This document shows, piece after piece, positions 17,108 through 25,731 of a DNA stretch of 64,000 nt. The DNA comes from Chryseobacterium gregarium DSM 19109 (GTDB lineage: Bacteria; Bacteroidota; Bacteroidia; Flavobacteriales; Weeksellaceae): assembly GCF_000430845.1 (NCBI RefSeq), contig NZ_AUMU01000003.1, forward strand, positions 1-64,000. Reading direction: 5' to 3'. Position 1 is the first letter of the stretch; each line of letters starts with the position of its first letter. The position numbers and the translations under genes were made by a program. The notes under the pieces were generated by a model that saw only the letters and a program-made list of their open reading frames with translations, was not told where the DNA came from and did no database searches.

Positions 17108-17578
17108 TCAGTTTGATGGAACAATGGACCCGTTGTCATTACTTATAAAATCCATAGTCTTTTGCTCCTTGTAATAATGTACATTCAGGTCCTGCTGTAA
17201 AAATGTTGCTAGTTTGCTCGCACGACTGTTTAAATTTTGAGTTTTATGAACCTTGAAGGTCTTATAGTTTTTCGGCGCAGTATGAGTTCCCATATCCCCC
17301 AGGTCAAAGATCTGGTATGTCCCACTGAGTTTTGTACCATCCTGTAAGGTAATAAGGAATTTACTGGCATCCACAAAATTAAGTACATCGGGTTGAGTTG
17401 TATTGCTGTTCAGATCGAGTTTGTTTTCTCTGATTTCATCGGTATCAAAATACCATTTAGTCTGCTTTATTTTTTGGTTTAGCAGTCCGCCTTCCGGAAT
17501 CGCCTGCTTAATTGGTATATGCTGCTGGCCGAAAGCACAACTGGAAAGCAGAATAAGAAATATAATAATCGTTTTCAT
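17108..17578 (-). CDS. Exported protein of unknown function
   Basis: A 156-residue protein from the ATG at 17576-17578 (the frame extends 27 bases upstream, but this start gives a clean signal peptide MKTIIIFLILLSSCAFGQQ; cleavage after AFG, or lipidation at Cys14). The mature part contains IPEGGLLNQKIKQTKWYFDT, FLITLQDGTKLSGTYQIFDL and a C-terminal charged segment. The T-L-Q-D-G-T-K-L-S-G-T-Y strand pair suggests a small beta-barrel or lipocalin-like fold. No family recognised. Confidence 0.6.
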   Translation of the reverse strand: MKTIIIFLILLSSCAFGQQHIPIKQAIPEGGLLNQKIKQTKWYFDTDEIRENKLDLNSNTTQPDVLNFVDASKFLITLQDGTKLSGTYQIFDLGDMGTHTAPKNYKTFKVHKTQNLNSRASKLATFLQQDLNVHYYKEQKTMDFISNDNGSIVPSN

Positions 17579-17826
17579 ATAGTTTATTTGAATAGTCTGC
17601 AACAATCTGATGGTTACTGTCCATCAATATTTACGCCGTTTTGATATTAGCTTTAAATAGTCAAAAACGGAAAGTGGCAAAGATAAAGTTTAGACTAACA
17701 AGTTGCTCCATTGCCTCCTCAAGAAATCAATCTCAATGTCAGTCCTCATTAAAGGATTATTTATAAGCTGATTCTAATATTTTCTTTTGCCATAGATCTG
17801 CTTTTTATGTCTGCCTTGGATATTAA

Positions 17827-18144
17827 TTACCAATTATCAAAATCACTAATCTCTGGTAATAGCACCACTTGAGGGAAGTCAATCTGAATTTCAGATTTAG
17901 TTTTATTGGTAATAACTACCCCGTTTTGATCTTTCTCAAAAAAGAATAGTCCCTTGTCTATATTAAACAGAATACCAGATTCTTCATCGTCCTTAGACTC
18001 AACGAATCCCATTAGATAAGTTTTATTTAGATCCAAATTCTTTGAATTCGCAATTTCTTGAATATCTTTCCATTCCGTTCTTAAAAGTATGGTTAGCTCT
18101 TTCACTTCTTGTTTATACAATTTTATCAGGGCAGTGTCTGTCAT
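17827..18144 (-). CDS. Putative small immunity protein
   Basis: A 105-residue soluble protein: MTDTALIKLYKQEVKELTIL, then LNKTYLMGFVESKDDEESGI, FNIDKGLFFFEKDQN, and a hydrophobic end QVVLLPEISDFDNW. No family recognised. It follows a toxin-tip remnant on the same strand by 37 bases, so an immunity role is inferred from position. Intact. Confidence 0.55.
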   Translation of the reverse strand: MTDTALIKLYKQEVKELTILLRTEWKDIQEIANSKNLDLNKTYLMGFVESKDDEESGILFNIDKGLFFFEKDQNGVVITNKTKSEIQIDFPQVVLLPEISDFDNW

Positions 18145-18181
18145 AATTTTTTATTTATTTAGTGTATGGAAACTTTATCTA

Positions 18182-18379
18182 TTACACCCCCTTATTTGTA
18201 TACATGTTGGCATTTGTGACACATTCCCCTGTCACACCTACATCTTTTATTGCAGCTTCAGAACTTTTAGCTTCCCCGGTTCCACGCTCCAATTGCTTAT
18301 AATCATCCTTTTTATCGTGTTTTCTCCCGCCCTTGTAATTCGCATAATACCTGGCTGAAGTGTAAGCTGTATGCAACAA
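18182..18379 (-). pseudogene. Toxin-tip remnant
   Basis: A 65-codon frame ending in TAA at 18182: TSARYYANYKGGRKHDKKDD, then YKQLERGTGEAKSSEAAIKD and CVTNANMYTNKGV. The basic, Gly-rich composition is typical of secreted nuclease tips. The start (ML) is arbitrary, as homologous-looking sequence continues upstream in another frame (TWQEVVAYS). It precedes a putative immunity gene by 37 bases. Confidence 0.5.
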
Positions 18380-18577
18380 CTTCCTGCCATGTCAGCGCCT
18401 ATGGGATCCCTATTTGTCTAAGTATTCGTGAAAAGTTTACAAATAACCTCGCTGCTTTGGGCAGCGATCTCTTCATATATTCAATTACTGGTACGTGTAA
18501 GAAAAATCAGCAGACCATCTTAAATGCTTTCTCAACTGTTACTGTTGTATAAGACAACCTGAGTAGTTAAGAGTTGA

Positions 18578-19141
18578 TCAGTAATTTTTTATAAATTCAT
18601 ATATATCATCAAAAACAAGTTCGTTGCTATCTTTTTGGTCTCTTTTAATGATTTCTTCAACAGAATCATTTCCTCCTTCATATCTGTAATTATAACTGTT
18701 ACCCTCGGATAGTAAATATAGTGCATCTCCCTTGCTTATTGTATAGAAAAATTGATCCTCACGTGGTTCGAAACATATTTCTCCAAATTTATTCCTGGGT
18801 CCTTTCCTTACCAAATCAGCTTCGGTAGCAAGGGTATTATATGCAGCGCCTAAAGATTTTCTGTCTTTAAATTTTATCTCTTCGATTATACATACACACA
18901 AGCCTTTTTTGTATAAGAAATAGGCAGCAGGTTTACCTTTGATATTTTTAATTAATCCCTTGAAGCAGTGGTCAATTTTTGAGTTAAAATAGTGTTGCTG
19001 TTTTTCCTCCACCTTGTCAACCTGCCACAAAGATTTATTTTTTGTTAAAAGTTCTTTTATATCTATAGTATTAGATAGAGACTCCTTTTTATGACAACAA
19101 AGAAAACTAAGTGCAGAAAATATAATAATTAGGATTTTCAT
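18578..19141 (-). CDS. Putative lipoprotein
   Basis: A 187-residue protein with a short lipoprotein signal peptide MKILIIIFSALSFLCC; either Cys15 or Cys16 would be lipidated. The mature part is lysine- and glutamate-rich, with YFLYKKGLCVCIIEEIKFKD, NKFGEICFEPREDQFFYTIS and a C-terminal VFDDIYEFIKNY. No family recognised. It is intact, stands alone in the array with debris on both sides, and could be a periplasmic or outer-membrane immunity factor. Confidence 0.6.
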   Translation of the reverse strand: MKILIIIFSALSFLCCHKKESLSNTIDIKELLTKNKSLWQVDKVEEKQQHYFNSKIDHCFKGLIKNIKGKPAAYFLYKKGLCVCIIEEIKFKDRKSLGAAYNTLATEADLVRKGPRNKFGEICFEPREDQFFYTISKGDALYLLSEGNSYNYRYEGGNDSVEEIIKRDQKDSNELVFDDIYEFIKNY

Positions 19142-19623
19142 TATTTGGGGTTTTTATTTAATCTGTAAATAGTAGTATCTAAATCAAATGCTAATCCAGT
19201 AGGTAGCCTTTTACTTCCAACTTGCCACTATAGTACTGGAACAAGCTATTTAAAAACGCTGCAACTTCAGAAGCCACCATAAATAACAGTTTGCCGTTAG
19301 GCAGATCCCAATATTTTTTTTATTTTGGTTTTGCCAACTTTTTCAATTTCACTTAAGCGTTGGATATCATTTTCAAGTGATTATTTGCTGTTTTAATAAT
19401 AACATCCTTATGATCTATATGGATCCTATTGACTGATACTTCAATCTCTTTAGGCGATTAATTAGCGCAACTCTCTCCGGTAATCTTTCTCCTCTCCTAT
19501 CTCTTTCCGCCAGAAACACCCCGGATACCATTGCCGTTCTTAAAGGTGATATTCCTTATCACCTGGCACAGACCATTCTTTAATATCACCCAGGTAACTC
19601 TTTATCACTTTATTGATTTTATA
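19142..19623. other. Stretch with a gene tail, no intact gene
   Basis: On the minus strand at about 19187-19310 a frame reads LPNGKLLFMVASEVAAFLNS, then LFQYYSGKLEVKGYLLD and a stop, the end of a lost protein. The remainder, including 19460-19620, shows only short frames. No RNA gene or repeat seen. Confidence 0.4.
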
Positions 19624-20097
19624 TTATTTTATTTTTTTCATCGGAAAAGCCTGTTTTGACAGTTTCCCGTTGATATTACCGGAAATTTCAGCATACAGGG
19701 AATCTTCCCCTACTTTTCTATAAGTGATCATCTGAGGAAAATCGTGCTGCCGGTTTTCAAATACAAGGAAAGCGGGATCCCTGATTGCCTTAGAAACAAA
19801 ATCTACAGGAGAATCCCTGTTACTGCTTTTTACAGAAACCATGTAATGTAATTTTTTTTCCTTTTCCACCAGCCGGACCGACTCAAATTCGATAGTATCC
19901 CGCTTATTCAGATAATAACTTTTCGCCTGAAATTCAGTTTCGTTTTTCCTGGTCCAGGTCTCGTAAAGGCTCCCTTTGGAAGTTTTGGTTTCCCAGGTTC
20001 CCAAAAGCCATTTTAAATTATCGATTTTATTTTGTTGCTGTGCCCAGCTGCCTGATATATACAGGCTGATTATGGTCAGGATCAATTTTGTTTTCAT
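19624..20097 (-). CDS. DUF6265 family exported protein
   Basis: A 157-residue protein with signal peptide MKTKLILTIISLYISGSWAQ. The mature domain is a lipocalin-like barrel of the DUF6265 family: LKWLLGTWETKTSKGSLYET (the L-x-W-L-x-G-x-W start), then ENRQHDFPQMITYRK, the family's H-D-F-P-Q-x-I-x-Y signature, and a final strand LYAEISG. The ATG at 20095-20097 is preferred over a TTG two codons earlier. Its ligand and role are unknown. It lies between the immunity series and an AraC regulator read in the same direction. Confidence 0.85.
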   Translation of the reverse strand: MKTKLILTIISLYISGSWAQQQNKIDNLKWLLGTWETKTSKGSLYETWTRKNETEFQAKSYYLNKRDTIEFESVRLVEKEKKLHYMVSVKSSNRDSPVDFVSKAIRDPAFLVFENRQHDFPQMITYRKVGEDSLYAEISGNINGKLSKQAFPMKKIK

Positions 20098-20163
20098 TAT
20101 CAAACTATTTTATTTTGGCAAAGTTGGGCAGAATACAGGATTTAAAATTGTAAAAATGCGACA

Positions 20164-20976
20164 TCAGGAACTGCTCCCGTAAAACAGAAGCGACATTTGA
20201 AGGTTGTCCCCGAAAAAATCCTTTGGAGTATATCCGGTAAATTCTTTAAAGTCCTTAATAAAATGGGCCTGATCGTAATATTCTGATTCATAAGCGAGCG
20301 CAGTAAGATTGGGATAATCCTTATGCAGAAGATGTCTGAGCGTGTTTTGAAGTCTGATTATTTTTGAAAGCTGTTTGGGGCTCAATCCTACTGCTGAAGA
20401 AAATTTACGTTCAAGCTGTCTTCTGTTGATGTTTGTCTGCCTGGAAAGCTCTTTTATTGAAATACTTCCTTTACCATTCAAAAGCAGGTCTACGGTAGAC
20501 CGCACAATTCTGTCTGTTATTTCTGTATCAAGCCTCTTTCGTAAAAAACCTTCTACAGTATTGATTTTTTCTGTAACCGTTGGCGAATGCAATACTTTTT
20601 CTTCCAGCTCCAGGCCCTCAGCACCGAAGAGTGTTTCCAGGGAAATAGCGCGGTCATCCATATCTTTGATAGGAATGGTTGCAAAAGGAATAAACCCGTC
20701 GTGATGAAATCTTACCGAGAAGATACCGGTAATGCCGGTAGGTTCTATTTTCAACGGATGTGTCAGCTGACCGAAGACGCAGCTTCTGGGCTGAACAGAA
20801 GCTTTTCCGTCAATATACTGATTGTAGAGGTCACCATAATGAAAGATCATTTCCATACATCCGTCAGGAACAATGATTTGTGCATGTGGAATGTCTGCTT
20901 TTGGGCTGTCTAATGTCCAATAGCATTTTACAAGAAGTTCCAGATCTGCATCTGGTTGGAATGTCTGGTAATCCAT
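20164..20976 (-). CDS. AraC-family transcriptional regulator
   Basis: A 270-residue regulator. The N-terminal ~140 residues form the DUF6597-type sensor domain (LELLVKCYWTLDSP, IIVPDGCMEMIFHYGDLY, GQLTHPLKI, FSVRFHHDGF). The C-terminal AraC domain has both helix-turn-helix units: ISIKELSRQTNINRRQLERK and LTALAYESEYYDQAHFIKDF, then KEFTGYTPKDFF. Length and motifs are complete. It probably controls neighbouring genes such as the DUF6265 gene 66 bases downstream, though co-orientation is the only evidence. Confidence 0.9.
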   Translation of the reverse strand: MDYQTFQPDADLELLVKCYWTLDSPKADIPHAQIIVPDGCMEMIFHYGDLYNQYIDGKASVQPRSCVFGQLTHPLKIEPTGITGIFSVRFHHDGFIPFATIPIKDMDDRAISLETLFGAEGLELEEKVLHSPTVTEKINTVEGFLRKRLDTEITDRIVRSTVDLLLNGKGSISIKELSRQTNINRRQLERKFSSAVGLSPKQLSKIIRLQNTLRHLLHKDYPNLTALAYESEYYDQAHFIKDFKEFTGYTPKDFFGDNLQMSLLFYGSSS

Positions 20977-21493
20977 CTGTTTTTCAAAATTGAAATATAT
21001 GGAATTTCTTCAAAAGTAAGATGATGAATCTATTTTGCCCTTTAATCCTGATCCTGAAGTAGGTCTCTGAATGATAACGGATATTCAAAATTATACATTG
21101 GGCTATGATACAATTATTAAATACATTAAACTTATCACTGATAGCGCCATCGAGACAGTAATATAATGGTCATTTCCAAAGCTCTAAGACCTGAATCTTA
21201 AAATTAAAAGTGATAAATACAATTCATCAAAATATATGGAATCTCGTCTGCTTCAATAATGAAGGGAAACAAACAGTATAATACCGAGTAAAAACTTTAG
21301 ATTTTTTAACTTCCCGGATTCATATAATATGTTGGAATACTCATTTTATTGCTGTGTATGGTTTGTTAATAATACTTTAAGAATCGCCGTTTAATACTCC
21401 GTGAATTCATTATTAAATTATCACAGCTGTCTTATTTTTCCTTGAAAATCCCGAACCATATTTGATAATATTACGTTATATTTGAATCACTAA
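20977..21493. other. AT-rich intergenic stretch, nothing recognised
   Basis: No open frame of protein-like character on either strand, no repeat and no tRNA seen. It probably contains the promoter of the AraC gene and the terminator of the DUF1266 gene, but I could not place either. Confidence 0.5.
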
Positions 21494-22240
21494 CTATTCA
21501 GATACTTCCCAGGAAATATTGTTCCACGGACTGCCTTTTTTTGCTTTCAAATAGCCGATGTATTTTTTAAGTACAGATTTTCCTGCGATGTTATTAAGCC
21601 CTACATTGGATTCTCCGGCGAAAAATTCTTCGCTGAAAATCTCCCAGTTGGTATAGTGTTTTTTTGCATAACTATTAACATTCCCTAAAATATCCAGCGC
21701 TTCTTCTTTTCCAAGATAACCGACATCGGTAGAAGCAGAAATGATATGGGAAAGTACGGCGCAGATTAAAGCTTTTACACCCTCTTTTTCCGGATTCCAC
21801 ATGTGCAGATCTATCTTGTCTGAACTTGCTCCGTTAAGAACCGTTTCACTTTTATCTATACCCGCCAGGTCAAAATATGAAGCTAAAACTTCAATACAGG
21901 AAGTCCGATCTGATATATCAAAATCGCGATGCAGTAACTTGATAAATTCACCTTTATGCTCTTCTAACTTAAGATATTCTCCAAATTTATACAGGTGGAC
22001 AGGATACATTTCGTCATCATCAGTAAAATTAAAGAGAGTAAACCAATCTCCGAAAATGACAATCCGGAACGGTGCACCCAAAGCCGTACCGAATTTTTCG
22101 TGATGTGAAATTCCATCAATTATGTTCTTATCAGCATTAATCCCGGTTTCTTTTTGAGCTTTTTCTTCAGCCAGTTCAGCCTTTCCTTCGGCAACCCCTT
22201 CTTTAAATGAGTTGATGAGCTCTTTGAAAAAATTAATCAT
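21494..22240 (-). CDS. DUF1266-domain protein
   Basis: A 248-residue soluble protein. The N-terminal helix is highly charged (FKEGVAEGKAELAEEKAQKE). The C-terminal DUF1266 domain shows KEEALDILGNVNSYAKKHYT followed by NWEIFSEEFFAGES, the family pattern of a small helix bundle with W-x-x-F-x-x-x-F/Y-x-x-G, and ends with SPWNNISWEVS. DUF1266 proteins are recurrent in polymorphic-toxin and type VI loci and probably act as immunity or accessory factors. It is the first orphan gene downstream of the active toxin operon, separated by about 210 bases. Confidence 0.75.
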   Translation of the reverse strand: MINFFKELINSFKEGVAEGKAELAEEKAQKETGINADKNIIDGISHHEKFGTALGAPFRIVIFGDWFTLFNFTDDDEMYPVHLYKFGEYLKLEEHKGEFIKLLHRDFDISDRTSCIEVLASYFDLAGIDKSETVLNGASSDKIDLHMWNPEKEGVKALICAVLSHIISASTDVGYLGKEEALDILGNVNSYAKKHYTNWEIFSEEFFAGESNVGLNNIAGKSVLKKYIGYLKAKKGSPWNNISWEVSE

Positions 22241-22450
22241 ACTACCCGTTTTTATATTATACGACTTACTGCGGCAAACGACGTGCCCTTTAGATGTCTG
22301 TTAAATAAATACTTCTTCTAATTTTAACTATGGTCTCTGATTCATGATTATAATTTAGGTTAGCTTATTATAAAAGACCATGGTATCCTTACGCTGTACA
22401 CTTTCATCGATAAAATAATTGATATTGCCGATTTCAATTTCTGTATTTTT

Positions 22451-22858
22451 TCAGCTTCCTTGCTGTAAAAAATATAATGGGATATTAGGATAATTGGTAT
22501 TTTCTCCCCCCCAAAGATCTAACCCTTCGAAAAAATGATGATCTTCTTCTTTTAAGTTTGTACAAACCTCATTATGAATTTTAAATAACAATTCTGCAGT
22601 AGTAAAAAATTCTTTATTATCTGCATTTAAAAGGAAGTCAGGTTCAACGCTATCTTCTATCTCATAGTCCCAGTATTCATATTGAATAGCAACTTTTGGG
22701 ATATTGAGAATCGTTTTTAGCAAATCCTTCTCAAAGGTCTCGCCTGTAATTTTTTCATTATAAATTTTTAAGGCAGTCTTGAAATTTTCTATTGACAGAA
22801 ATTTTTCTTCCTGAAAATTCCATAGTATATCTTTTAATAACTCCTTTTGATTTTCCAT
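22451..22858 (-). CDS. Putative second immunity protein of the toxin operon
   Basis: A 135-residue acidic soluble protein: ILWNFQEEKFLSIENFKTAL, then IPKVAIQYEYWDYEIEDSVE, PDFLLNADNKEFFTTAELLF, and ending LDLWGGENTNYPNIPLYFL. The Y-x-Y-W-D-Y-E-I-E-D and F-T-x-x-E-L-L-x-K-I-H-N segments recur in Flavobacterial immunity-type proteins, but I cannot name a family. It starts seven bases after the Imm26-like gene, so it is co-transcribed with the toxin and may be a second-layer or orphan immunity gene. Confidence 0.65.
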   Translation of the reverse strand: MENQKELLKDILWNFQEEKFLSIENFKTALKIYNEKITGETFEKDLLKTILNIPKVAIQYEYWDYEIEDSVEPDFLLNADNKEFFTTAELLFKIHNEVCTNLKEEDHHFFEGLDLWGGENTNYPNIPLYFLQQGS

Positions 22859-22865
22859 CTAAATA

Positions 22866-23513
22866 TTATTTATAAAATCTTTTCAGGTCGAAGCCATGCT
22901 TTAAAGCCAATTCATAATAAGATAAGTCAGGATTTTCATTAATAGTCAGATAGATTTCTTTCCGTACCATCGGCAAACTTCTTATATCAGAAAATTTGAA
23001 ATAATTATCCATTATATCATCTTTTTCTAATATTAAATCTCTTCTATTAGAAATGTCTAAAGTTGCTACTTCTACATAATACGTTTTTCCTAAAGTTGGA
23101 AAAATTTTAATATTATCATAAGCATATTCTGTGGATAAACTGGATTTGATCGCTAATTCTCCTACTGTAAAAAAGCAAGTGTTCTCAAAGTTTTTTAAGG
23201 TCTCTGGAAAAGAAACTTTTTCAGGATCAACCAAAACATTATCAATAATTTCTATGTCTTGTTTTAACAAATCTCTTTTTGAAATAAAAGTAGATTGAAT
23301 TGCCGTTTCATAGTTATTAATAATTAATTCATTAGAAATATGTTTGTATGTTTCAATCAATACACTTTCTTTGTGCCAGTCTAAATAATTATGTGTCTGT
23401 CCACTACCATCATACTGCCTTTTTACATCAAATAATACTTTTCCAAAATAATACTTGGTTGAATTTTCAATTTTGATGGCGAAAATATCGCCTACTTTAA
23501 TGTCTTTTTTCAT
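22866..23513 (-). CDS. Imm26-like immunity protein for the GIY-YIG-like toxin
   Basis: A 215-residue cytoplasmic protein. The start, KVGDIFAIKIENSTKYYFGK followed by VLFDVKRQY, matches the Imm26 family (V-G-D-x-F-x-I-P-L ... Y-G-x-V), a beta-rich fold that neutralises nuclease toxins. The C-terminal half adds SDIRSLPMVRKEIYLTINEN and YYELALKHGFDLKRFYK. It begins three bases after the toxin stop codon, so it is the cognate antidote by position. It should act in the cytoplasm, blocking the nuclease tip delivered by sister cells. Confidence 0.75.
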   Translation of the reverse strand: MKKDIKVGDIFAIKIENSTKYYFGKVLFDVKRQYDGSGQTHNYLDWHKESVLIETYKHISNELIINNYETAIQSTFISKRDLLKQDIEIIDNVLVDPEKVSFPETLKNFENTCFFTVGELAIKSSLSTEYAYDNIKIFPTLGKTYYVEVATLDISNRRDLILEKDDIMDNYFKFSDIRSLPMVRKEIYLTINENPDLSYYELALKHGFDLKRFYK

Positions 23514-23516
23514 TGT

Positions 23517-25442
23517 TTAGCAAGGATTATGTAAATTTTTATATTTATCGAATTTAGCTTTTGTAATCTCATTGCGCCCATTTTCTAAGTTAGGCTTACC
23601 TCCATTTTTTTCCATATAATGCTGTTCCCAAACAGATGCTTCATAGGCGTCCCAATTTCCAGAATGGACTTCTCGAATATCATAATGTTTATTCCATTCT
23701 GCTCTGTCAATTTTCTTTGTATTTTCAGATTTTAAATGTTCATCAAATCTATCTCTAACATCAGGTTTGTCAGTTTGTCCCACATATTTGACTTCCCCTG
23801 TTCTTGTATCATAAACCTCATATATTTTTACAGGTTTTTTTGTTATATTTTCAAATTTTGACGGCTTATTGTCATTGTGGACTAAAACTCCCTGATTTCC
23901 TACAAAATAATTATGGCTATCTTCAACCTCAATATTATATGTGAATAAAGCCACATCCTTTTGATATTCAATTTTCTTAATTATGATATTATTTAAAGAT
24001 AATGATTTTAAAATCATATCTGTCTTTAGCTCTTTTGCCGTAATCCATTTTTTTTCATTTTCAATCCAAAAAAGATGTTTAAATGTGGTGTTGATTATTT
24101 CTTTATCTGTTGTAATCTTAATGAATTTATCCGTCCAATTATTATAAATATTAACAACTTTATTTTTTATTGTCCTATTACTAATTCTATCATAACAAAG
24201 TACAGTGTCATCTATTTTTACATTTTCAATTGGAACTAACCCATCAATTGTATGAACAAATGTCCCTGCCAAGAAACAAGGTGCTGTTTTACCTAAATCA
24301 TCATATCCTAATTTTGCCCATCGTTCGGCCGCCTCTTTTGCCGCTTCTTCTGCTATCTCATCAGCACTCTTAGTAACTACCTTTGCAAGATCTCCTCCTT
24401 CCTTCTTAGCCAGCTGTTCCAGCACTTCAGCAGTTCCTCTTTTTGCGCCTGCCTCCAAAGCTTCTTTACCAGCTTTCTCTACCCCAGCTTCAATACCTTC
24501 TTTAACAGTTTTTTCAACCACCACCTCGGCACCTTCTTTTAGTGCCGTTTTTCCTGCAGTAGCTGCCAAGGAGCCCCCACCCGTATAAACAGCCGCAACA
24601 GCATCAGGAATAAATTGGCCTGCAGTAGTTCCTATTTCTCTCGGATTTTTAGCGATCCATTCACCGGTATCCTGAGCCCCTTTAGCGATATCATCGCCCA
24701 GCTTTTCCCAGTTTTCCCCTTTGGATGCCCAGTCCCAGCTCGAATTAGCTGCATTTTCCAAATTGCCCGGCGTGGTTGTCCATTTATAGGCATCAGAAAC
24801 ACCTTTGGTTGTAGCTTCGTATCCATCTTTAACCATTCCACCTAAAGCTTCTGCCGTACCTACAGGGTCCTGTCCTACCTGATAGATCACTTCCCCCAGT
24901 CCAACAACGCCGTTCACGGCTCCCTCTACAAGCCCGGTCTCCAGATCATCAAACCAGTCTTTAGCTCCGGAAATCGGTTTCATCCAGTCCGGAATCATCG
25001 AGTCTCGTTGAGCCCTGCTCTCTTTTGTTTTTTTCTCAAGCCAGTCAAATCCCTCTTTGATATAATCGCTGGGCATTTTACCTTCCCCCACGCCATAAGC
25101 CACCGCAGAAGGCCTGTCAAAAAAGATACTGATCTTACCGCCAAATATACATTGACAGGTAGAGTCCTCCAAAAGCATCCGGTTGCCGTTTATTTTTACT
25201 CCATCTTTAGGATTATCCCATTGTAAAGTCGTAGGAAGGCAGCCTATGCCCGAAGCCCATTTTGCAGGACAGGTACATAACCCCATAGGTTTCAGATGAA
25301 AGAACGGAAATTTATCCGCCTCTGTAGCCATCGGGACTGAATAGATCGTGGTGTTTTTATTATAACTAACCCTTAATGTAGATGGACTTGTCCCTTTGTC
25401 ACACGCAAGGAAAGCCCCTTCCGGCACATATTTTTTTGCCAT
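23517..25442 (-). CDS. Polymorphic toxin: PAAR-like DUF4280 + Hint + GIY-YIG-like nuclease
   Basis: A 641-residue effector. Residues about 1-115 form a DUF4280 (PAAR-like spike) head with its Cys pattern (FLACDKGTSPS, MGLCTCPAKW, GIGCLP, STCQCIFGG). A long Ala/Lys/Glu-rich helical linker runs to about 385. Residues about 387-522 are a Hint autoprotease: CFLAGTFVHTIDGLVPIENV opens with the nucleophile Cys, TTFKHLFW is the T-x-x-H block and VGNQGVLVHND the C-terminal His-Asn. The tip (about 523-641) has VKIYEVYD...VKYVGQTDKP, the GIY-YIG-like strand pair, then RDRFDEHL (Arg and His) and EASVWEQHYMEK (Glu), indicating a DNA-cleaving nuclease released by Hint. The start MAKKYVPEGAF at 25442 fits the family; the frame extends 84 bases upstream through the previous gene. 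VgrG upstream and Imm26-like gene downstream. Confidence 0.85.
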   Translation of the reverse strand: MAKKYVPEGAFLACDKGTSPSTLRVSYNKNTTIYSVPMATEADKFPFFHLKPMGLCTCPAKWASGIGCLPTTLQWDNPKDGVKINGNRMLLEDSTCQCIFGGKISIFFDRPSAVAYGVGEGKMPSDYIKEGFDWLEKKTKESRAQRDSMIPDWMKPISGAKDWFDDLETGLVEGAVNGVVGLGEVIYQVGQDPVGTAEALGGMVKDGYEATTKGVSDAYKWTTTPGNLENAANSSWDWASKGENWEKLGDDIAKGAQDTGEWIAKNPREIGTTAGQFIPDAVAAVYTGGGSLAATAGKTALKEGAEVVVEKTVKEGIEAGVEKAGKEALEAGAKRGTAEVLEQLAKKEGGDLAKVVTKSADEIAEEAAKEAAERWAKLGYDDLGKTAPCFLAGTFVHTIDGLVPIENVKIDDTVLCYDRISNRTIKNKVVNIYNNWTDKFIKITTDKEIINTTFKHLFWIENEKKWITAKELKTDMILKSLSLNNIIIKKIEYQKDVALFTYNIEVEDSHNYFVGNQGVLVHNDNKPSKFENITKKPVKIYEVYDTRTGEVKYVGQTDKPDVRDRFDEHLKSENTKKIDRAEWNKHYDIREVHSGNWDAYEASVWEQHYMEKNGGKPNLENGRNEITKAKFDKYKNLHNPC

Positions 25443-25449
25443 GATCCAC

Positions 25450-25731
25450 TTATTTGTTGTTAACGTTCTTATCGCAGGTGCAGATTTCCATCCGTATTGT
25501 TTTTCTGAAAATCCGCTCCAGTTCACTCAGGTTTTCCTTAGATTCCAGAACTGTAAAATCGGGAATCCTTACTATTTCCGATACATGACAGCCTGTTAAG
25601 CGTCTCATCTTGATGTTGTCAGCATAGATATCAAGACAGGTAACTGTTTCCAGATGCTCTGCCTCCCTGTCTCTTAACAGCATAAAATACCGGTCATTTT
25701 GGAAAACAAGATCCTCAATTTTAAAAATCAT
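25450..25731 (-). CDS. Small unknown protein of the vgrG-toxin operon
   Basis: A 93-residue soluble protein: IEDLVFQNDRYFMLLRDREA, then CLDIYADNIKMRRLTGCHVS, and a charged helical end with two Cys (EICTCDKNV). No family recognised. Its ATG overlaps the stop of the 273-residue gene by four bases and its stop lies seven bases before the toxin start, so it is translated as part of the set. A role as chaperone or adaptor for loading the toxin onto VgrG is inferred from position. Confidence 0.6.
   Translation of the reverse strand: MIFKIEDLVFQNDRYFMLLRDREAEHLETVTCLDIYADNIKMRRLTGCHVSEIVRIPDFTVLESKENLSELERIFRKTIRMEICTCDKNVNNK

Noticed and set aside
25443..25526. Upstream extension of the toxin gene
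   Set aside because: These 28 codons lie inside the preceding gene and do not look like the start of a DUF4280 protein, which begins well at 25442.
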